In this document: piece after piece, positions 14,790-28,529 of the stretch
Layout: each line of letters opens with the position of its first letter
Numbering within the stretch: position 1 is the stretch's first letter
NCBI GenBank assembly: GCA_009617715.1
Contig: VTFK01000048.1
Span: forward strand, 434,001 to 498,000
Source: Plectrocnemia conspersa
Lineage: Eukaryota; Arthropoda; Insecta; Trichoptera; Polycentropodidae
Direction: 5' to 3'
Length of the DNA stretch: 64,000 nucleotides
Translations under genes and position numbers: made by a program
The notes under the pieces: model-generated
What the model saw: only the letters and a program-made list of their open reading frames with translations
Told to the model about the DNA's origin: nothing
Databases searched by the model: none

Positions 14790-14991
14790 TTAACCCCTTT
14801 GAACGCGGAAATCGACTAAAGTCGCCCAATTGATTTTTTTATCTCTTTACGCAAAAATCAGTAAAAAAATGCTTTTCAAGAAAAAACTTTTTTGTGAATA
14901 AACATAAAATATCGTTTTAAATAAATAGATTTGCATTTTTTTTAAAAAAAAAATTAAATATTATTTTTGATTAACGCGTCCAAAGGGTTAA
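14790..14991. mobile_element. piggyBac-like MITE with TTAA ends
   Basis: Both ends are TTAA, the piggyBac target site. Inside them the ends CCCCTTTGAACGCG and CGCGTCCAAAGGG are inverted repeats. The element is about 200 bases, AT-rich inside, with a short palindromic GACTTTAGTCG-like motif near 14815. No transposase. Confidence 0.65.
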
Positions 14992-14999
14992 AGAGCTTG

Positions 15000-16277
15000 A
15001 TGGCAACAGCCATAGGTGAGTATGCTATAGTGGACGTCCAAGCTTTAACGGGTATCCAAAGGAACGCGATTGTTATAGTATTATTTTTTATGATATAAAC
15101 CTTTCTTATATATATTTTTTAATAATATATAGTAAAGTTGCAATACTTTTTTAAAACGTAATCCAACATATGGTTTTATCATTTTCTAAGTAATTTTTAA
15201 ATCAAATCTTAAATGATACATAATATTTACTTTAATCATTAAATATCAAAGTTTCAAATCTAACTTTTTTTTATAAAAAATGTTTTCCTCTATAAATATT
15301 TAGCTAAATTGTTAGCTTATTTTCAAATGAGCTATAAATATTTTCCATAGATAAAAACATATTGAATAATAATTTTAAAAAATCCTAATTATTCGGTAGT
15401 ATAGTGGGCAATTTTACGCAATAACGCGGTAACCGTCAAAAATTCACTAGGAGCAACCGCATATCTCTCGGACACATACGTGCGATCTCATACCATTTAT
15501 ACTGTATAGCACACAACTGCGCAATAGTTTTAAAATCTAATTTAATCATTGTATTTCAAAGCTAGATTTAGAAAAAATCAGAACGAATCAAAAATAATAT
15601 TTATAACCCAAAAAGTAGAGGGTCCGGTATTTGCACATTCGCTAGCTTCGGTACCTCACGATAGTGAAAAACCGACAGCTAGTATGTGATAATTAGACTC
15701 AAATACAAATATTCTAATACTTAATATATTCACCTGTTTTTTATCCTATTTTTGTCATTCGAATGATTTGAATATAATTTAAAGTATTTACTTATATTGT
15801 TAGTAGAATTATCAATTTTATTTTTTTTAATATAATTTTAGAAATTAAATTTTCAGTTTAATTTCTAAAAGCACTAAAAATCTATAAACTCCCTATCTAC
15901 AATACATAAATATCTTATCGATGAAATTAATATACTTTTGGTTATTAATTATTTGAAAATTATTACATTTATTTGTATTTTTTCTGCACCTTTTGTAGCT
16001 TACGTGTACAAAAAGATACGATATACTTTGACACGCGTTTTCAATAATACTCGTTGTATTTTCTCCATTTTACACAAGCAAATGCTTTTCACAAAGCCCA
16101 GTTATGCCGACGAGTTTTATCAATAAAATATGAAAAAATACAGATTTGTATTTTTCATAATACTTATAAAGCTAGTAGCAAGTGAAATATTAAATATTAT
16201 AATAATGGTTTTCAAGTGGGCTAAATTATTTACTTTTTAATTTATTTTTTTTTGTCACAGATATCATAATAAATACT

Positions 16278-16316
<39 letters not shown>

Positions 16317-18800
16317 AATATGCAAATTTAGTTTAATATTAATTATCATCGGATTGTTTTGAATTTCGATGTGGCTGAAAAGTGATCTTGAGTCCGTGCT
16401 TTATTAACACGTTACATTCATGACTCGGATTATATAAAATAATTATTCATAAATAATAAAACGACCTTAAAATAAAGCAGTTTATAAATATTGAGATCAG
16501 ATAAATTCTATAGGTTATACATACAGTAAAACACACTATATTTATGTTGTCTATGTTGACTTTTCAGAGAAGTACGATATTCAATATATAATAATAATAT
16601 ACATTCTTACCGTCACACAAGATTACTATTATACATAAATTATATTATAAGGCTTATGAAAGGAATTTCCTAGAGGCTTACTGAATAAGGATAGATAGTA
16701 TTAATACGTAAAATTACTAAATAACTAAAGAGCGACTTCAGTTACAGGTTTAATCAATAATATATTACGCTAGAGGTACCGAGTTCAAATAAAACACTTT
16801 TACATCCTGTCCGTGACACCTGTCGATTGGAAATACGTGTAAATTGTTTGCAGGCAAAATTTAAATACAAATTTATTGAAAAGGTATATTTGCTGGTAGT
16901 TTTAATAATTAAATAAAATCTATCTATATTAAATAGCTATATTCAATAGTTAGTTTCACAAAAATGAGATAAAACAGCGTGCGAGATTGCAAACAACGTA
17001 CATGTTCCAGAGAATACTTTGTAGATTTTTAGGGCCGGGTTTAACCAGAAATTTACCATCAAGAACATAGGAATCGAGTTGTTATAAAAAATTAGTAAGC
17101 ACGTCACTAAAACGTAACAATTTATTGACAATTGAAATGTTCTATAATACGTTAGTTCATAGCGTAATCCAATATAGTTTTATTATCTAGAATTACTCCT
17201 GGTTGTTAGAAAGGATCAAGCCCGACGAGAGGGGGAGAGAACCAGCCGATGTAATTAAGCTGTATAGTTACCACCTGCTCTTTGTGTACGCTCCCTATTA
17301 TATGTATTGTAAAAATAAGGCTATTATCTATGGCCATTGAGACTAATAAAACGTGGCTTATATGGCTTTATTTTAAGCATGACAATTCCATAAAATTTCT
17401 AGATCACGCGTTTGTAATGATGGCAATATATGATATTTTTCGGAAATGACAAATATTATACAAATATTTTTAAAGATTACTAATGCATATAGCATAAACA
17501 AAACTAAATTTTCTTTCGGAGAACCTCGTAAACGTATTTATGTGCATTTTTAAGTTTGTGGCTATTTTTATTTCTTGGTGATATCGCGCTATTTTTAAAA
17601 TACGATTTCTATTGAGAATTTATTTATATAGCACCTTTGTTCAAATGACACTTATTATGTAAAATTTAATAGAGTCCTCTATAATATATATTTTCACGGC
17701 AACTCAGTGATATATACATAGATACTGCTAAAATATTCCTTATGTAAGGAACATATATTGATTGTTATGATACTGCAGAGCATTTTAACGTTTTCTTGTG
17801 GGTATTGTAATTTATAACTAACAAATTGTTCATGATTTTAAAATAATGTTGCTGATTAATTTATGTTTTTGTAATAAAAGGTATTTTTAAGAATCACCAA
17901 CCATATGTAATGGTTCAAAAATACTTTTTAACAATATTTTACATCAAATTCAAGTAATAAAACTGGGTTAAATGATAACCATAGACTTTATTAGACGGCG
18001 TTAGGAAACTAAACAAACTTAAAAAGATAATGGAACTTTGATCAAATGCTAAATAACAAAATTATATCTATTTCAACGGGCATTATGCTATATATGTACG
18101 CGAAAACATTATATAGATATAAGCAAATCATATAGAAATACTGCTTTTTTAATCAATTTTTATACTTAAAAGCCTTAAGTAAACTTGTCTCGTATAGGCA
18201 AATTTTATAGTTCTAAAAAGCTTATTCCTTTATTATATATTTTTGACGAAAATATATTTATATTTCATCTAAATTTTTAATTTTTTATAGGTATTATGAT
18301 ATTACATTTCGAACTTGTATTTATGGATAGTTTTTAATAATAAAATATTATCTCGAATGCGCATTCAAGTAAAAAATATTAAAAGACAATAGTAATATTA
18401 GTTATTATTAAAATTAAAAATTGTGAAGATAATAAAAAAATTATGTTAATTATCAAATATTTTTAGAAAGTTCATGGTTAGATCAATAAGAATAACGAAA
18501 TTGTTACTAAAGTAAATAAAAATCACGCTTTCCAAATAATTAATATATAATCTTAATAGCTTATAATAGTATTGTCTTTTAATACTTTTTGAACTTTCCG
18601 GTCGGCGAATTGTCATCGGTGACCTTTTGTCGGTGAACATACCATACAAAACTAATGATGTTAATGCGATATTTACAGTGAATGTTTGGCTTATTTATTA
18701 TGTATTGTAAATTGTTTTATATATTTTGCTTATATTAAAATAATAATTTACTGATTGAATGCTATAATTCACGTGCTTTTCGTCTGTTCTCGGTGTGGTC
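15000..18800. other. AT-rich region without a supported gene
   Basis: Apart from the (AT)15 tract there is no structure I can support. Short ORFs at 15938-16126, 16943-17131 and 18446-18649 have no family signature. Confidence 0.5.
16281..16310. repeat. (AT)15 microsatellite
   Basis: Uninterrupted AT dinucleotide run followed by an A-run. Expected in this base composition. Confidence 0.95.
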
Positions 18801-18808
18801 CGCGTCAG

Positions 18809-18889
18809 ATCCGCTGGCCAGCTCGCGCAGCCACCAGTTCCAGCGGATACGACTCTTACCATTCGCCTCACCGAAAGTGTTATTTACAG
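18809..18889 (+). other. Exon-like GC-rich island, plus strand, unknown gene
   Basis: An 81-base GC-rich block in strongly AT-rich surroundings. It is preceded by a pyrimidine-rich tract ending CAG (18806-18808) and followed by a good donor, CAG|GTAAGG. All three frames are open across it. Frame 1 reads ...TSSSGYDSYHSPHRKCYLQ. It could be an internal coding exon of a gene that starts left of the window, or a 5' UTR exon. I do not recognise the protein. It is paired by inference with the island at 33166. Confidence 0.45.
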
Positions 18890-20764
18890 GTAAGGAAATA
18901 TCCAATTAACATTTAATATCCAAGCATGTATGTAGATGTTTACCCGCCACATAATACTAAAGCGCTATCACACATTCGACAAAAGATGAGCGACTGACTT
19001 TATTACTGTTATGTTAATAGGTATACATGTTTTCTTAGGAAACATAATATTCTGCTGAGTAAGTAAAAATAAAACACCATAAGTTATAGAATATATCATG
19101 ACATTCGTCTGCTTGCAATGAATTTCGGTCAATATGAGATCTACTAGTAAATTAAATTATCAAGGATAATAAGTGTTTTAGAAATTCATTAACACTAAAC
19201 GGGGTACTTAGTTTACGCAAAAGTGATGAACTTCGTTGGAATTAAAATATTATATATATACAAAGCTCTACTATTGGGAAGAGGAAAGATTCTGTTTTGC
19301 TCATCTATAATCGGATCTGACAAGGTCGTAAAAATAATTTGCAAAAAACTTTATTAAAAAACGAGCTTACAAACGAATTTTATGATCTGATTTTTATCTG
19401 TATTTTATGAATACGATTATGTTTGTAAGTGGCTTTTATCTATGAGTGTTTAAGTGCGTTAGTTTTAGGTGGCTTAACACTAAATGCGCACTATTTCATT
19501 TACAGCGAAAGTGATTAATAAAGTTCGATTAATTAAAATATATACAAAGTTACACTGTTGGGAAAAGTGAAAATCTTTTTTCGCTTATCTATGAGTGTTC
19601 TGAATAATCAGAGCTGACAGGAACGTGAAAATAATTTGCAAAAATTTTAATTTAAATGAAACGAGTTCACAAACAACATAATTTTTGTCTATATTTTATA
19701 AATTCAATGATGCTAGTAAATGGCTTTTGTCTATTCGTGTTTCAGTGCATTAGTCTTATGTGACTTATTTTTTGTATTCTCTGAAGTTGTGATACCAAAA
19801 TCGATTAAGTAGCGAGTTGATATGATATGTGAGAATAAAATATCAATAATACGTTAACATACAGATGTATGTTTTGATTTTCGTAATGGGTCTGAATTTA
19901 TGTATTTTCAAAACTAACTCCATTTTATGTTCATTTAAAAATAACTTAATGAAATATATTGTCTGAAGTGTGGCTTGTTGAATGAGACGCAATTCCACAT
20001 GTTATTTGAAAATTTCGATTTGATTAACTTTACAAATGAACCCGCTTTTTAAAATAAACGTTTATTCATAAAATCTGTATCATTCATATTTATTTCATTA
20101 AATTTAAATAGACAAAAACACTGCAAAGATTACTTTGCGTGCACACTTTTAGATCTCATTTTAGAACGTTCAAGGCGAATAGGTTCAGATTGCTACTTTG
20201 TAGCATTGTACGTTAATCCCTTAAGATTCATTCGACCTTTCTTTAACATCTCGACAACCCAAAGTCTATTTTTATTATCAGTGAGAGGTAAAATCCTAAT
20301 CCTTAAAAGGTTTCGTGCAGCTCTTTATTTGTGTGTGCCTGACGTGCCGACAAACAATATTTATTATATGAAAATACACTAATTAAATAATAAGTTGTTA
20401 ATGGATGTACAGTGATCCTTCTCTAAATATTTATATACAAAGACCGCCTGAGTAGACAAAAATTAATTAAAATACAAGAATTTGCGTATTAAAAAGTCAT
20501 TGAAATGTCTAAACGGTATTTCTTTTCTTGTGATCAACTCTCAAGAGCTAAGGAAATGTTGTAATTATTTTTCATTAACTAATTATATTATTTTACTAAA
20601 TCTTTAAAAAGATATTACCGATGTTCTATGCTAAGAATAAAATACAATAATATTTTTATCGCATTCAAAGCAAAAAAAAGCACTATTGGTTGTCCTTATA
20701 TATAGTCACAAATAATAATTGTAAAAATACACGAATCACCTATGCAATATATTTAAGTTGCAAT

Positions 20765-21105
20765 TATAATAATAATATATAATATAAACAGCAATGGTCT
20801 CAATTTGGTGGTACACCATGAGATATTATTTTCTCTTTGAAATACACATAATTTATTTCAACATTTTGCTTTATTTTTTTAAATAATTATTAAACTATCT
20901 TAAAACTATTTTATTTATACCGATATTCTCTAATATATTTAATATTTAAATTCTGTCTATTATTTCGAAAGCTCTCTTAAAATCTAAGAAAACTGCTACA
21001 ATGATTTTGTTTGTATCCTTGGTTTACAACCAATAATTTATAACTACTTGTAATGCAGTCTCAGTGTAATGTTTTTCTCTGAATCCCGATTTTAAAAAAT
21101 AATGA
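20765..21105 (-). mobile_element. Non-LTR retrotransposon reverse-transcriptase relic
   Basis: Minus strand from about 21105: SGFR, then HYTETALQVVINYWL and IIVAVFLDFKRAFEIIDR (the F-D palm motif A region of jockey/I-group RTs). After a gap follow a GVP and, one base out of frame, GPLLFILYIN, the motif that precedes the catalytic YADD. Stops and frameshifts mark it as dead. It abuts the inverted-repeat element on its right. Confidence 0.7.
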
Positions 21106-21123
21106 AATCCTTTAATTGTTTGG

Positions 21124-22050
21124 GACGGACTTATGGTCCAAATACTAACCGAGAAAAGCTCCACACGCCATTTGGTCCAACATCATAACGTCCGCAAATA
21201 ACATATTAAAAATGTTTTTTTTTTAACAAATCGAGGCGTAACGGAAATTTGCATATTAATCTTTTGTAGATTACTAAATATAAATAAGGCAATCAATTCA
21301 AATCCGATTGCGTAATACTTTATATTAAAAAATAACGTTATAATTACACAAAAAACATATATTTTGCTAAAACATAATATACTTCCTTAATTAGTTATAT
21401 TTTTACTATAAATGCTTTAAAAAGTCGATGGAATTATTCATGCGTGACCAGTGTGTACCATTCCAGTCATCATCAACAGATTATTTTTTTACTAACAGTA
21501 CCATATGATTTATCATATTATGATAATACGATGTTTACAAAATATTTATTTAACGGTATTGATATATTGAATACACACATTTTCATGTTATAAAATTAAA
21601 TTCACAGTATGTATATCAAATCAAATCCAATAGCAAAGTACAATGTTTATCGCGTGAGTGTCGAATTCTTTAAATTAAAAAAGAACGTCATAATTATACT
21701 TAAACAAATACGCTACTAGGTACATAATTAAAGAAGTGTAAAGAAGTATTATGTTTTAGTAGCGTATATGTTTTTTGTATAATTATAACATTATTTTTTA
21801 ATTTAGAGAATTCCACACTCTATAAACCTTGTATTACGCGATCGAATTGATTTGATTGTCTTAAATATGTTTTTATTATGCAAATTCCCATCACCCCTCG
21901 ATTCATCGATTTAATAAAAAATCGTTTTGAATATTTTATTTATGAACGTTATGTCGTTGGACCAAATGGCGTGTGGACCATTTGCCGTATGAGCTTTTGT
22001 CGTGGATGTTTAGTCGTTGGACCAAATGTCCGTGGAGCTTTTGTTGTGGA
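21124..22050. mobile_element. 0.9 kb nested inverted-repeat (foldback) element
   Basis: The left end (21131-21250: GGTCCAAAT, CACACGCCATTTGGTCCAAC, AACGTCCG, AAATCGAGGCGTAACGG, AAATTTGCAT) matches the right end in reverse (22035-21870). Farther in, 21300-21400 pairs with 21860-21740 (ATTGCGTAATAC, TTATAATTACACAAAAAACATAT). A second nested hairpin pairs 21650-21715 with 21850-21755. The sequence ACCAAATG/TTGGTCC recurs four or more times at the ends. The 104-aa plus-strand ORF at 21878-22192 (two copies of VVGPN) is just the right arm read through and is not a gene. Confidence 0.75.
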
Positions 22051-22059
22051 GGCGTATTT

Positions 22060-24300
22060 TCACATGATCAGAGATTCACATAATTATGACGTCACATTGT
22101 TCGACAAAACACTACAATATTTAAAATCAATTAAGCCAAAACGAATTAACCTAATTATAGGTCAAGTAAATAATATTATTTACAGTAAATGACATAATAT
22201 TATATATAATATATAACTAACATATCACACTCCTGAATAAATTACATACTAAAGCATACGATGAAGCGCTGCTTTACATATTATTAAATTTTCGAAAAGT
22301 TATTCGAATATTATGGAACAATCCATCGTGATTTTTTTAGACTCATTTTCAAACTAAAACTTTTGCTTATTTTATAAAGAAAACGAAATGTTATCATATG
22401 CCTTAAACTTTATGATTTTACATATAATACTTTTATAACCGCATTTTTTAATAAAAAAAAAGTAGTTTTTCAAAGAACGACTTTACTTCAAATATTCATT
22501 TCATTTCTCCATCACCATAAATCATCCAGATTCGTAATCTTTGCCTATTTTTATAGTTTGACATTAAATATTAGAGCATGTTACAGTTAACCTAAAGTAC
22601 CACGACGGAATTAAAAAAGTTCAATTACTAATTTTATTTAATAATAAATGTATATTTTCTCATGCAAACATTGCTTATGAGAATATTGTAAACACAAAAT
22701 TGAAAATCCATCTTCATTTCGAATGTCGAATTAATTGAAATGTCATATTCAGATTTTATATTATTTGCATAAAACTATATTCACTGCTGAATTGTGTATG
22801 CAAATTCATCGTATACTGACTTATTTATCCATATTTATGTTTGAATAAATATTTTAATTAAAAATGGAATATTAAAAATATTTAATTTTATTAAAATAAT
22901 AATTAATGATAAAGAGTAATTTAACCATTGTCTAAAGAATAACCTTAGTACATGTATCATTTAATATACATAATATATTCAAACAAATGTGATAATAATA
23001 TGATTTTGAACGAATAGCTTAAATTCCGATTTAAACACACTGAATAATCCATATATAAGTATATAGAGAAACTCTGCGTTTGCAAAAGTTTCAAAGGTTT
23101 AATAGCTAAGAATTCAGAATTGCTATGTAATTGAAATTTCCTTGTTGTTATTTAATAATATATTTTCCCCGACGAAAATGTATTATTATATACGTCTGTA
23201 TGTACGCAGTCAAATTGCCCTGATCTATTCGTGCAAGTTCACACCTCAAACTTTTCCCATATCCTATACAAATATTTTTAATGGTCGATTTGCAGAAGAG
23301 AGAGTAATACAATGTTTCGACATGTTGAAATAGTTTTTTTTTATATAGTAAATGGAATTACTTTGTAACCTCAACGCGAATATTCATCTTAGTTTAAGAC
23401 TTTTTTCTTAGAGAATTCGTAAAAGGTGTGGTTTAATAGCTTATTAGAGAGAATGTATTAAATTAAATAAGTTATGTAGATTACATTTAGGTTAAATCTT
23501 GACACAAATGCTTCAAAACATATTATTAAATTGCTAAAAACGAGTGACAAAACAGCGAGTTTTAGAACTCTGCTGTGGGAATGAGAAAATAAATAAAAGG
23601 ACAGATTATCGTGAGAGTTTTTTTATAATAGTAAACCAGAAACGATAAAGTTGATTTTTAAGAAAATATTCCATATTCCGGTTATTAAAATGCTCGATTA
23701 AAATAAAATATGAGAAATATAAGTCCTCATATTGACCGTATTGAAATTTTTTTATTAAGAAAGATATCCCTTAAAATACTTTTTGTTGTTTTCGGGGTCT
23801 TTTGCCCAATACAATTCACAATTCTACTTTTGCCGTTATTTCATATAACTTATATTTATTTAATTATTTAAATAAAATTATGTATATGTATGTTTATATT
23901 ATTGTTTGTACTTTTCAGCATTAGTTTTGTATAAGTTGTTGAGCTTTAAAATATAAAAAGGAAAGTAATTTTAATCAGATATATGAATATATACAGATTC
24001 ATTTCTCACCATTTATTTGTAAGAATTCTATAGCGTCACATAAACAAAGGTGGTCTATAAATCAACCCTGTGAAAACACACAAGATTTCAAAATCGTGAA
24101 CAATTTACGAGACACTACCCAAAAAGTAATCATAAACATTAATTTGTGCTACTAAAATAATAATAAATAATATAATTATATTCATTGAAATGGTCAGTTA
24201 AGAAATTTTATATTACTGCCATGCTCATGTTGTTTATATTTATTTGAATGAAAAGATCATAAAGATCACAATTTAGGAATGGCCAATAACTAAAATAAAT
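22060..24300. other. AT-rich region without a supported gene
   Basis: Nothing supported. If the two plus-strand exon islands are joined, this is intron. Confidence 0.5.
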
Positions 24301-24590
24301 TATTATAAAGTCACACTAGTCGGCCGCTAATCCTGAAAATTCATGTATCCCCTATCCAGTATGATCGGGCCTGTGGGAAGTGAAAGTAGTGCCGAGGCAA
24401 AGCTTAAATCTTAAATAAAAAAATTATATGTACAAAAAATGAAAAATAAATTATGGTGGCACTACAAACCGTTACGGCTCTTAGCCAAAGTATTCAAGTT
24501 ATCCTGGGAGTAGAATTTGCGTAAAGGGTTTCCCGTTGCCTGATATGCCGGATTTTTGTTGATAGAGTATGAGGGAAGAAAATATGTATG
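24300..24590. other. GC-richer island, possible dispersed repeat
   Basis: The block contains GGTGGCACTACAAACCG and GTAAAGGGTTTCCCGTTGCC in otherwise AT-rich DNA. No ORF or splice context. The composition suggests an inserted short element, but no second copy is visible in the window. Confidence 0.3.
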
Positions 24591-24821
24591 TAAAGGAATA
24601 GAGATATCTCTTATACACAACTGCTAGTTTTTTATTATAATAATTGCTAAATAATTTTTATTATCAGGATTTATAATTGTTGCAATTAGAGTATCTTTGG
24701 TAGCGACCGGCCTTTTAACAGCGCAATAGTATTCAGCGAAACGATGATTGCGCTATCACTGGCCCAACAGATATAATAAAATTGTCAAGAAAGTATAAAT
24801 GTGGAGTCTGAAAAGGCGCTT

Positions 24822-25010
24822 TGTGGGGGTCTTTTTCTTTATTTATTTATTCGATTTTTTATAGCCAAAACTTGGCTGCAATCTAGTAACACTAGCGTCA
24901 TGGCGGCGGAGGGCAGTACAGGACAGGAAGACAACGGACGGTGGTGCCCCATCACCGTTCGCTCAATATGTGTAATTGCCACCCGTCACCATCTGTCCGC
25001 CAAAATTTTA
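24822..25010. repeat. Dispersed repeat family A, copy 1
   Basis: Starts GTGGGGGTCT and contains AGCCAAAACTTGGCTGCAAT, GTAACACTAGCGTCATGGCG and later CTCAATATGTGTAATTGCCA. The same blocks in the same order occur near 38.94 and 59.73 kb. A 95-aa ORF across it (24801-25088) is not a gene. Confidence 0.7.
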
Positions 25011-25439
25011 TTGAAATATTCATGTTTTTATATTGATGTATTTTATCATTATACAATATATAGTCACTTTAGAAACACTGTATGCTAAGTTATAGCTATT
25101 CATTTTATTGATTTTATAATTAATAATAAATTAATTTATCTTAAAATTCAAGGGTCATAGGTACAAAAAGGGATCGCGTACGATCTGAATATTACTGAAA
25201 TGTTACTGGCTCATATAACATATAACTTTATTATAAATATAAAAAACTAGTATGAATAATATTAAATAAATGTAAAACGTGAAATATTAGGTAAAATAAA
25301 ATGATATATTTATTTTAAAAATATAAAAAATCACGTTATTAATATTTTTTATTCATATTTTATTTACTTATTTACTAAAAATGGAGTATATTTTTAACCT
25401 TTGAATACAAACAATAATAAAAATAATTTTAATATGAGT

Positions 25440-25550
25440 GCTCCCGTAGGTTGGCAACCCGGACTACTGGGCTGGAAATTATTATGTAATAATAAAATAT
25501 ATTATATTATGATAGTGGATTGTTCAGCCCAGTTAATCTGGTTATTTTCT
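25440..25550. repeat. Short imperfect inverted repeat
   Basis: CCCGGACTACTGGGCTGG and CAGCCCAGTTAATCTGG form inverted ends around an AT-rich centre of about 60 bases. Confidence 0.4.
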
Positions 25551-27529
25551 CATGAATTTTCATTAAACAAATATGCGTGTGTGTAATTAATAAAAGTATA
25601 ATAAATAAACTTTAAATTCAGGTCACTTAAAAAGAGCAATATTTTTTAATATTCAATGCGTAGATTATAATATTTATATTTTTTCCTTTTATATTCATAT
25701 TATTTCACCTAAAGTTCTTCCGGATGTGTTTGGAATATTTGAAAGTGAGTTAACGAGTCCGATTTATAAAAACGTAGCAATTTAGCTTTTAACACCAGAC
25801 TTTTGAGATTTGTGAGAGAATTCTATGATAAATATACATACATTTTTCGAGTCACCTTGGTTTTGGCAAAAAAATCCCAATAAACGAAAAGCCGCGCCAG
25901 ACCTTTGTTTCGGACCCGACATTCCGTTCTTATTAAATTCGACAGAAATATTTCCTTTATTATGAATTTCAATATTGCCTGAGATTAGTATTTTTTTAAT
26001 AATTTTATATGAGAGGTTAAGAATGGGGTTAAATTAATGTACAAATTCCAAGGAGTCGTCCATTACGTATTTATAATTATCCATTCTTTCACACCGTATT
26101 TAAAATTTGTAAACGTTAGGAAATGACTCCATCGAATATCTTATTCGATGCTGACGACAACTTTGTAAAATGTCGTATATGAATTGTTATGTCTTTTATA
26201 CTAAGATGAGTAAAATTAAAACTTAAAATATGTTTAAATATGAGATCAAATAGTACATAAGTAGTAAAGATATTATTTTACGAGTAATATTCATTACAAA
26301 GTGTTAACTTTATCAAAATTTATTATTATTTTATGTTCAAATATTAAAGGACAATCGTCGGAATTCGCATTTCATAATAAGCTATTATATTCTATCACTA
26401 AAGATTTGTTATTCAATACGGAGTATTTGTAAGTATTTGCCTTTTATCGGGGGACATTTTTAAGTCGCGTTTTAAACATTAATCTTAGACTACTCTCACA
26501 ACGAGTTTTGTGAGAAAAGCCATTTTCGGTACTAAGCGAGTTGAAAACGTTTATTTTAAAAAACTCAACTGACTCAAACCAACATAAATATAAATAAAAG
26601 TCTCTAAATAACAGAAAGCTTCTAATACATTCGATTCATTGTATGAAAATTTGAAGCATTCCTGTAAAGCTTAAAGAAACTTTAGGGTGGGTGGCTTACT
26701 AATTCAGGTTTATCGATGGCTAATTAAAATATTTTAATTTTGTTTTTACACATTATTGTTGACTATTGCTGGACGTTGCAGAGAGACTCTCAAGATACGT
26801 ACAAGCGCAAATCAGCAGCAAAACGGATAAAATTAGGGTAATTTATATAGTTTTATCATTGAGTACTTGCCATACTATGAAACAATTATGTTATGAAACT
26901 TTGTAAAATAAAAACCTGACCTCTAACACAAAAAAATACTTTATTTCGTACATAAGTATACTAAATACTTTTAAACTAAAAACGCATTTAAACTAAAGGG
27001 ATAACACATTCGTTAAAATTTGTCGACCAGTGTTTTTTTTTTTAAAAAATTATCGTGTCGAAGAAAAATGTACTACATAACTCGAATAATTTTTAATAAC
27101 AACGTTTCGTCGCGTTATTATTTATCATATACAGCTAGAGATGATAAATATAATAAAACGTACAAAACTCACTTTTAAGTCTCGAAGGCCTGTCGACGGA
27201 ATGCGAAACTTCAACATTTCATGACGAAGGTCGAGTCACTGTAAAAAAACACGTTGTATTATAGTTTACATGGTTTAATCTATGTTTAGTTCTATTCATC
27301 GCATAAATTACATTGTAATAGTTAAAATATACCTAGTTAATTTGCATTCCGAATCTTTATAACCGGTCAAAACATCGATGCACGTGTAAAACCGCACAAA
27401 AAATCGCACTCTGCGCCATCTTGTTTTTACTCGTGTAAAAACATTTGAAAAACAAATAAATATTTAAATCGTATTTATTTTTATTCGAATTTTTTTTAAA
27501 TAATTATTTAAGACCGTCGAAACGCGGCA

Positions 27530-27640
27530 ACACTGTAGTGTTTAAATTATTATTATATACATATACACTATATAATAATCTTATATGTACATACATACTA
27601 TATAAGATTATTATATCTATAATATGTATATTCAAACTTA
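27530..27640. repeat. AT-rich palindromic hairpin
   Basis: TATAATAATCTTATATGTAC around 27570-27590 is followed by TATAAGATTATTATATC in inverted order near 27600-27616. Confidence 0.5.
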
Positions 27641-27849
27641 TCATTTATATTTTTTAACGTATGGTATTTTTCATATGTAACATCCAAATCGAAGTATTTT
27701 ATAACTATGCCAAAACCTTCACCAACCGAAGAAAATTTGATTTGCAACAAATTTGCAAAAAAAGAGGTTTGCAACATATATTATTGGCAGTCATAACTTA
27801 TATACAATTAGTAATGATAGCTTTGTGGCGAAACGGTCACGGAAGGTAG

Positions 27850-28400
27850 AGATATTTTCGCCCCTTCCCCTCCCCTTTGAATATGGCTAGAAAAATGCAT
27901 GTCATTGAATTAAATACGACTACTAGCTAGTCAGCCCCCATATGACGTTCTTGTGCTTACGAGAAAATACGTGAGCTATACGGGCGGTCGCCTGGGGCGC
28001 CAATTACTTTAAATGGATACGTCGTTTACTCAGAACGAGCGCGCCATTTGATAATATTTTACACGGTATCGTTATCTCCTCGATTTCTTGAATATTTTTT
28101 GGAGATCGTATTTGAACAAAATTTTCTAAATGATCTCTGCTTGAGCCCAGGGCACTGAACACTAATCGTCAACTAGAGCATAAAAGACAACGCACTCCTC
28201 TTCTTTTCTTGGCCTGTCGGCCATAGTTTCTTTAATTACCTAATCGCTTGGCGGCTTATTATTTCAGGTCTCTTAGCAGGCCAGCATCACAGCGGGTTAT
28301 TTTAAGCAAGTTTTTTTTTCTTTGGCCGGCTGCCTCCATTGTCGCCAGTGGTGCTCTTAATCGAGACGACAGGCTTTCGAGTTGTTTCGACGAATCTAAG
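27850..28400. other. GC-rich intergenic island, origin unclear
   Basis: Includes GGGCGGTCGCCTGGGGCGCC (27981-28000), a sequence type I associate with hAT-element ends in animal genomes, plus CCTGTCGGCC and GGCCGGCTGCCTCC. No ORF of recognised type and no clear splice structure. Probably transposon debris. Confidence 0.3.
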
Positions 28401-28529
28401 TGTCAATAAAAAAGTGTTACTCGTAATTATTTTTCTACCACTAAACGGGCTTGATATTTTTATTTCAAAGCAGTACTTGTATTTATTTTTTTTCTTGACA
28501 AAGTGTTATATTTTTCACTTCTATTAAGC

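Noticed and set aside
21878..22192. 104-aa plus-strand ORF with two VVGPN units
   Set aside because: It is the right arm of the inverted-repeat element; the repeated residues reflect repeated terminal DNA, and there is no family match.
24801..25088. 95-aa plus-strand ORF
   Set aside because: It runs through dispersed repeat family A and has no protein features shared between copies.
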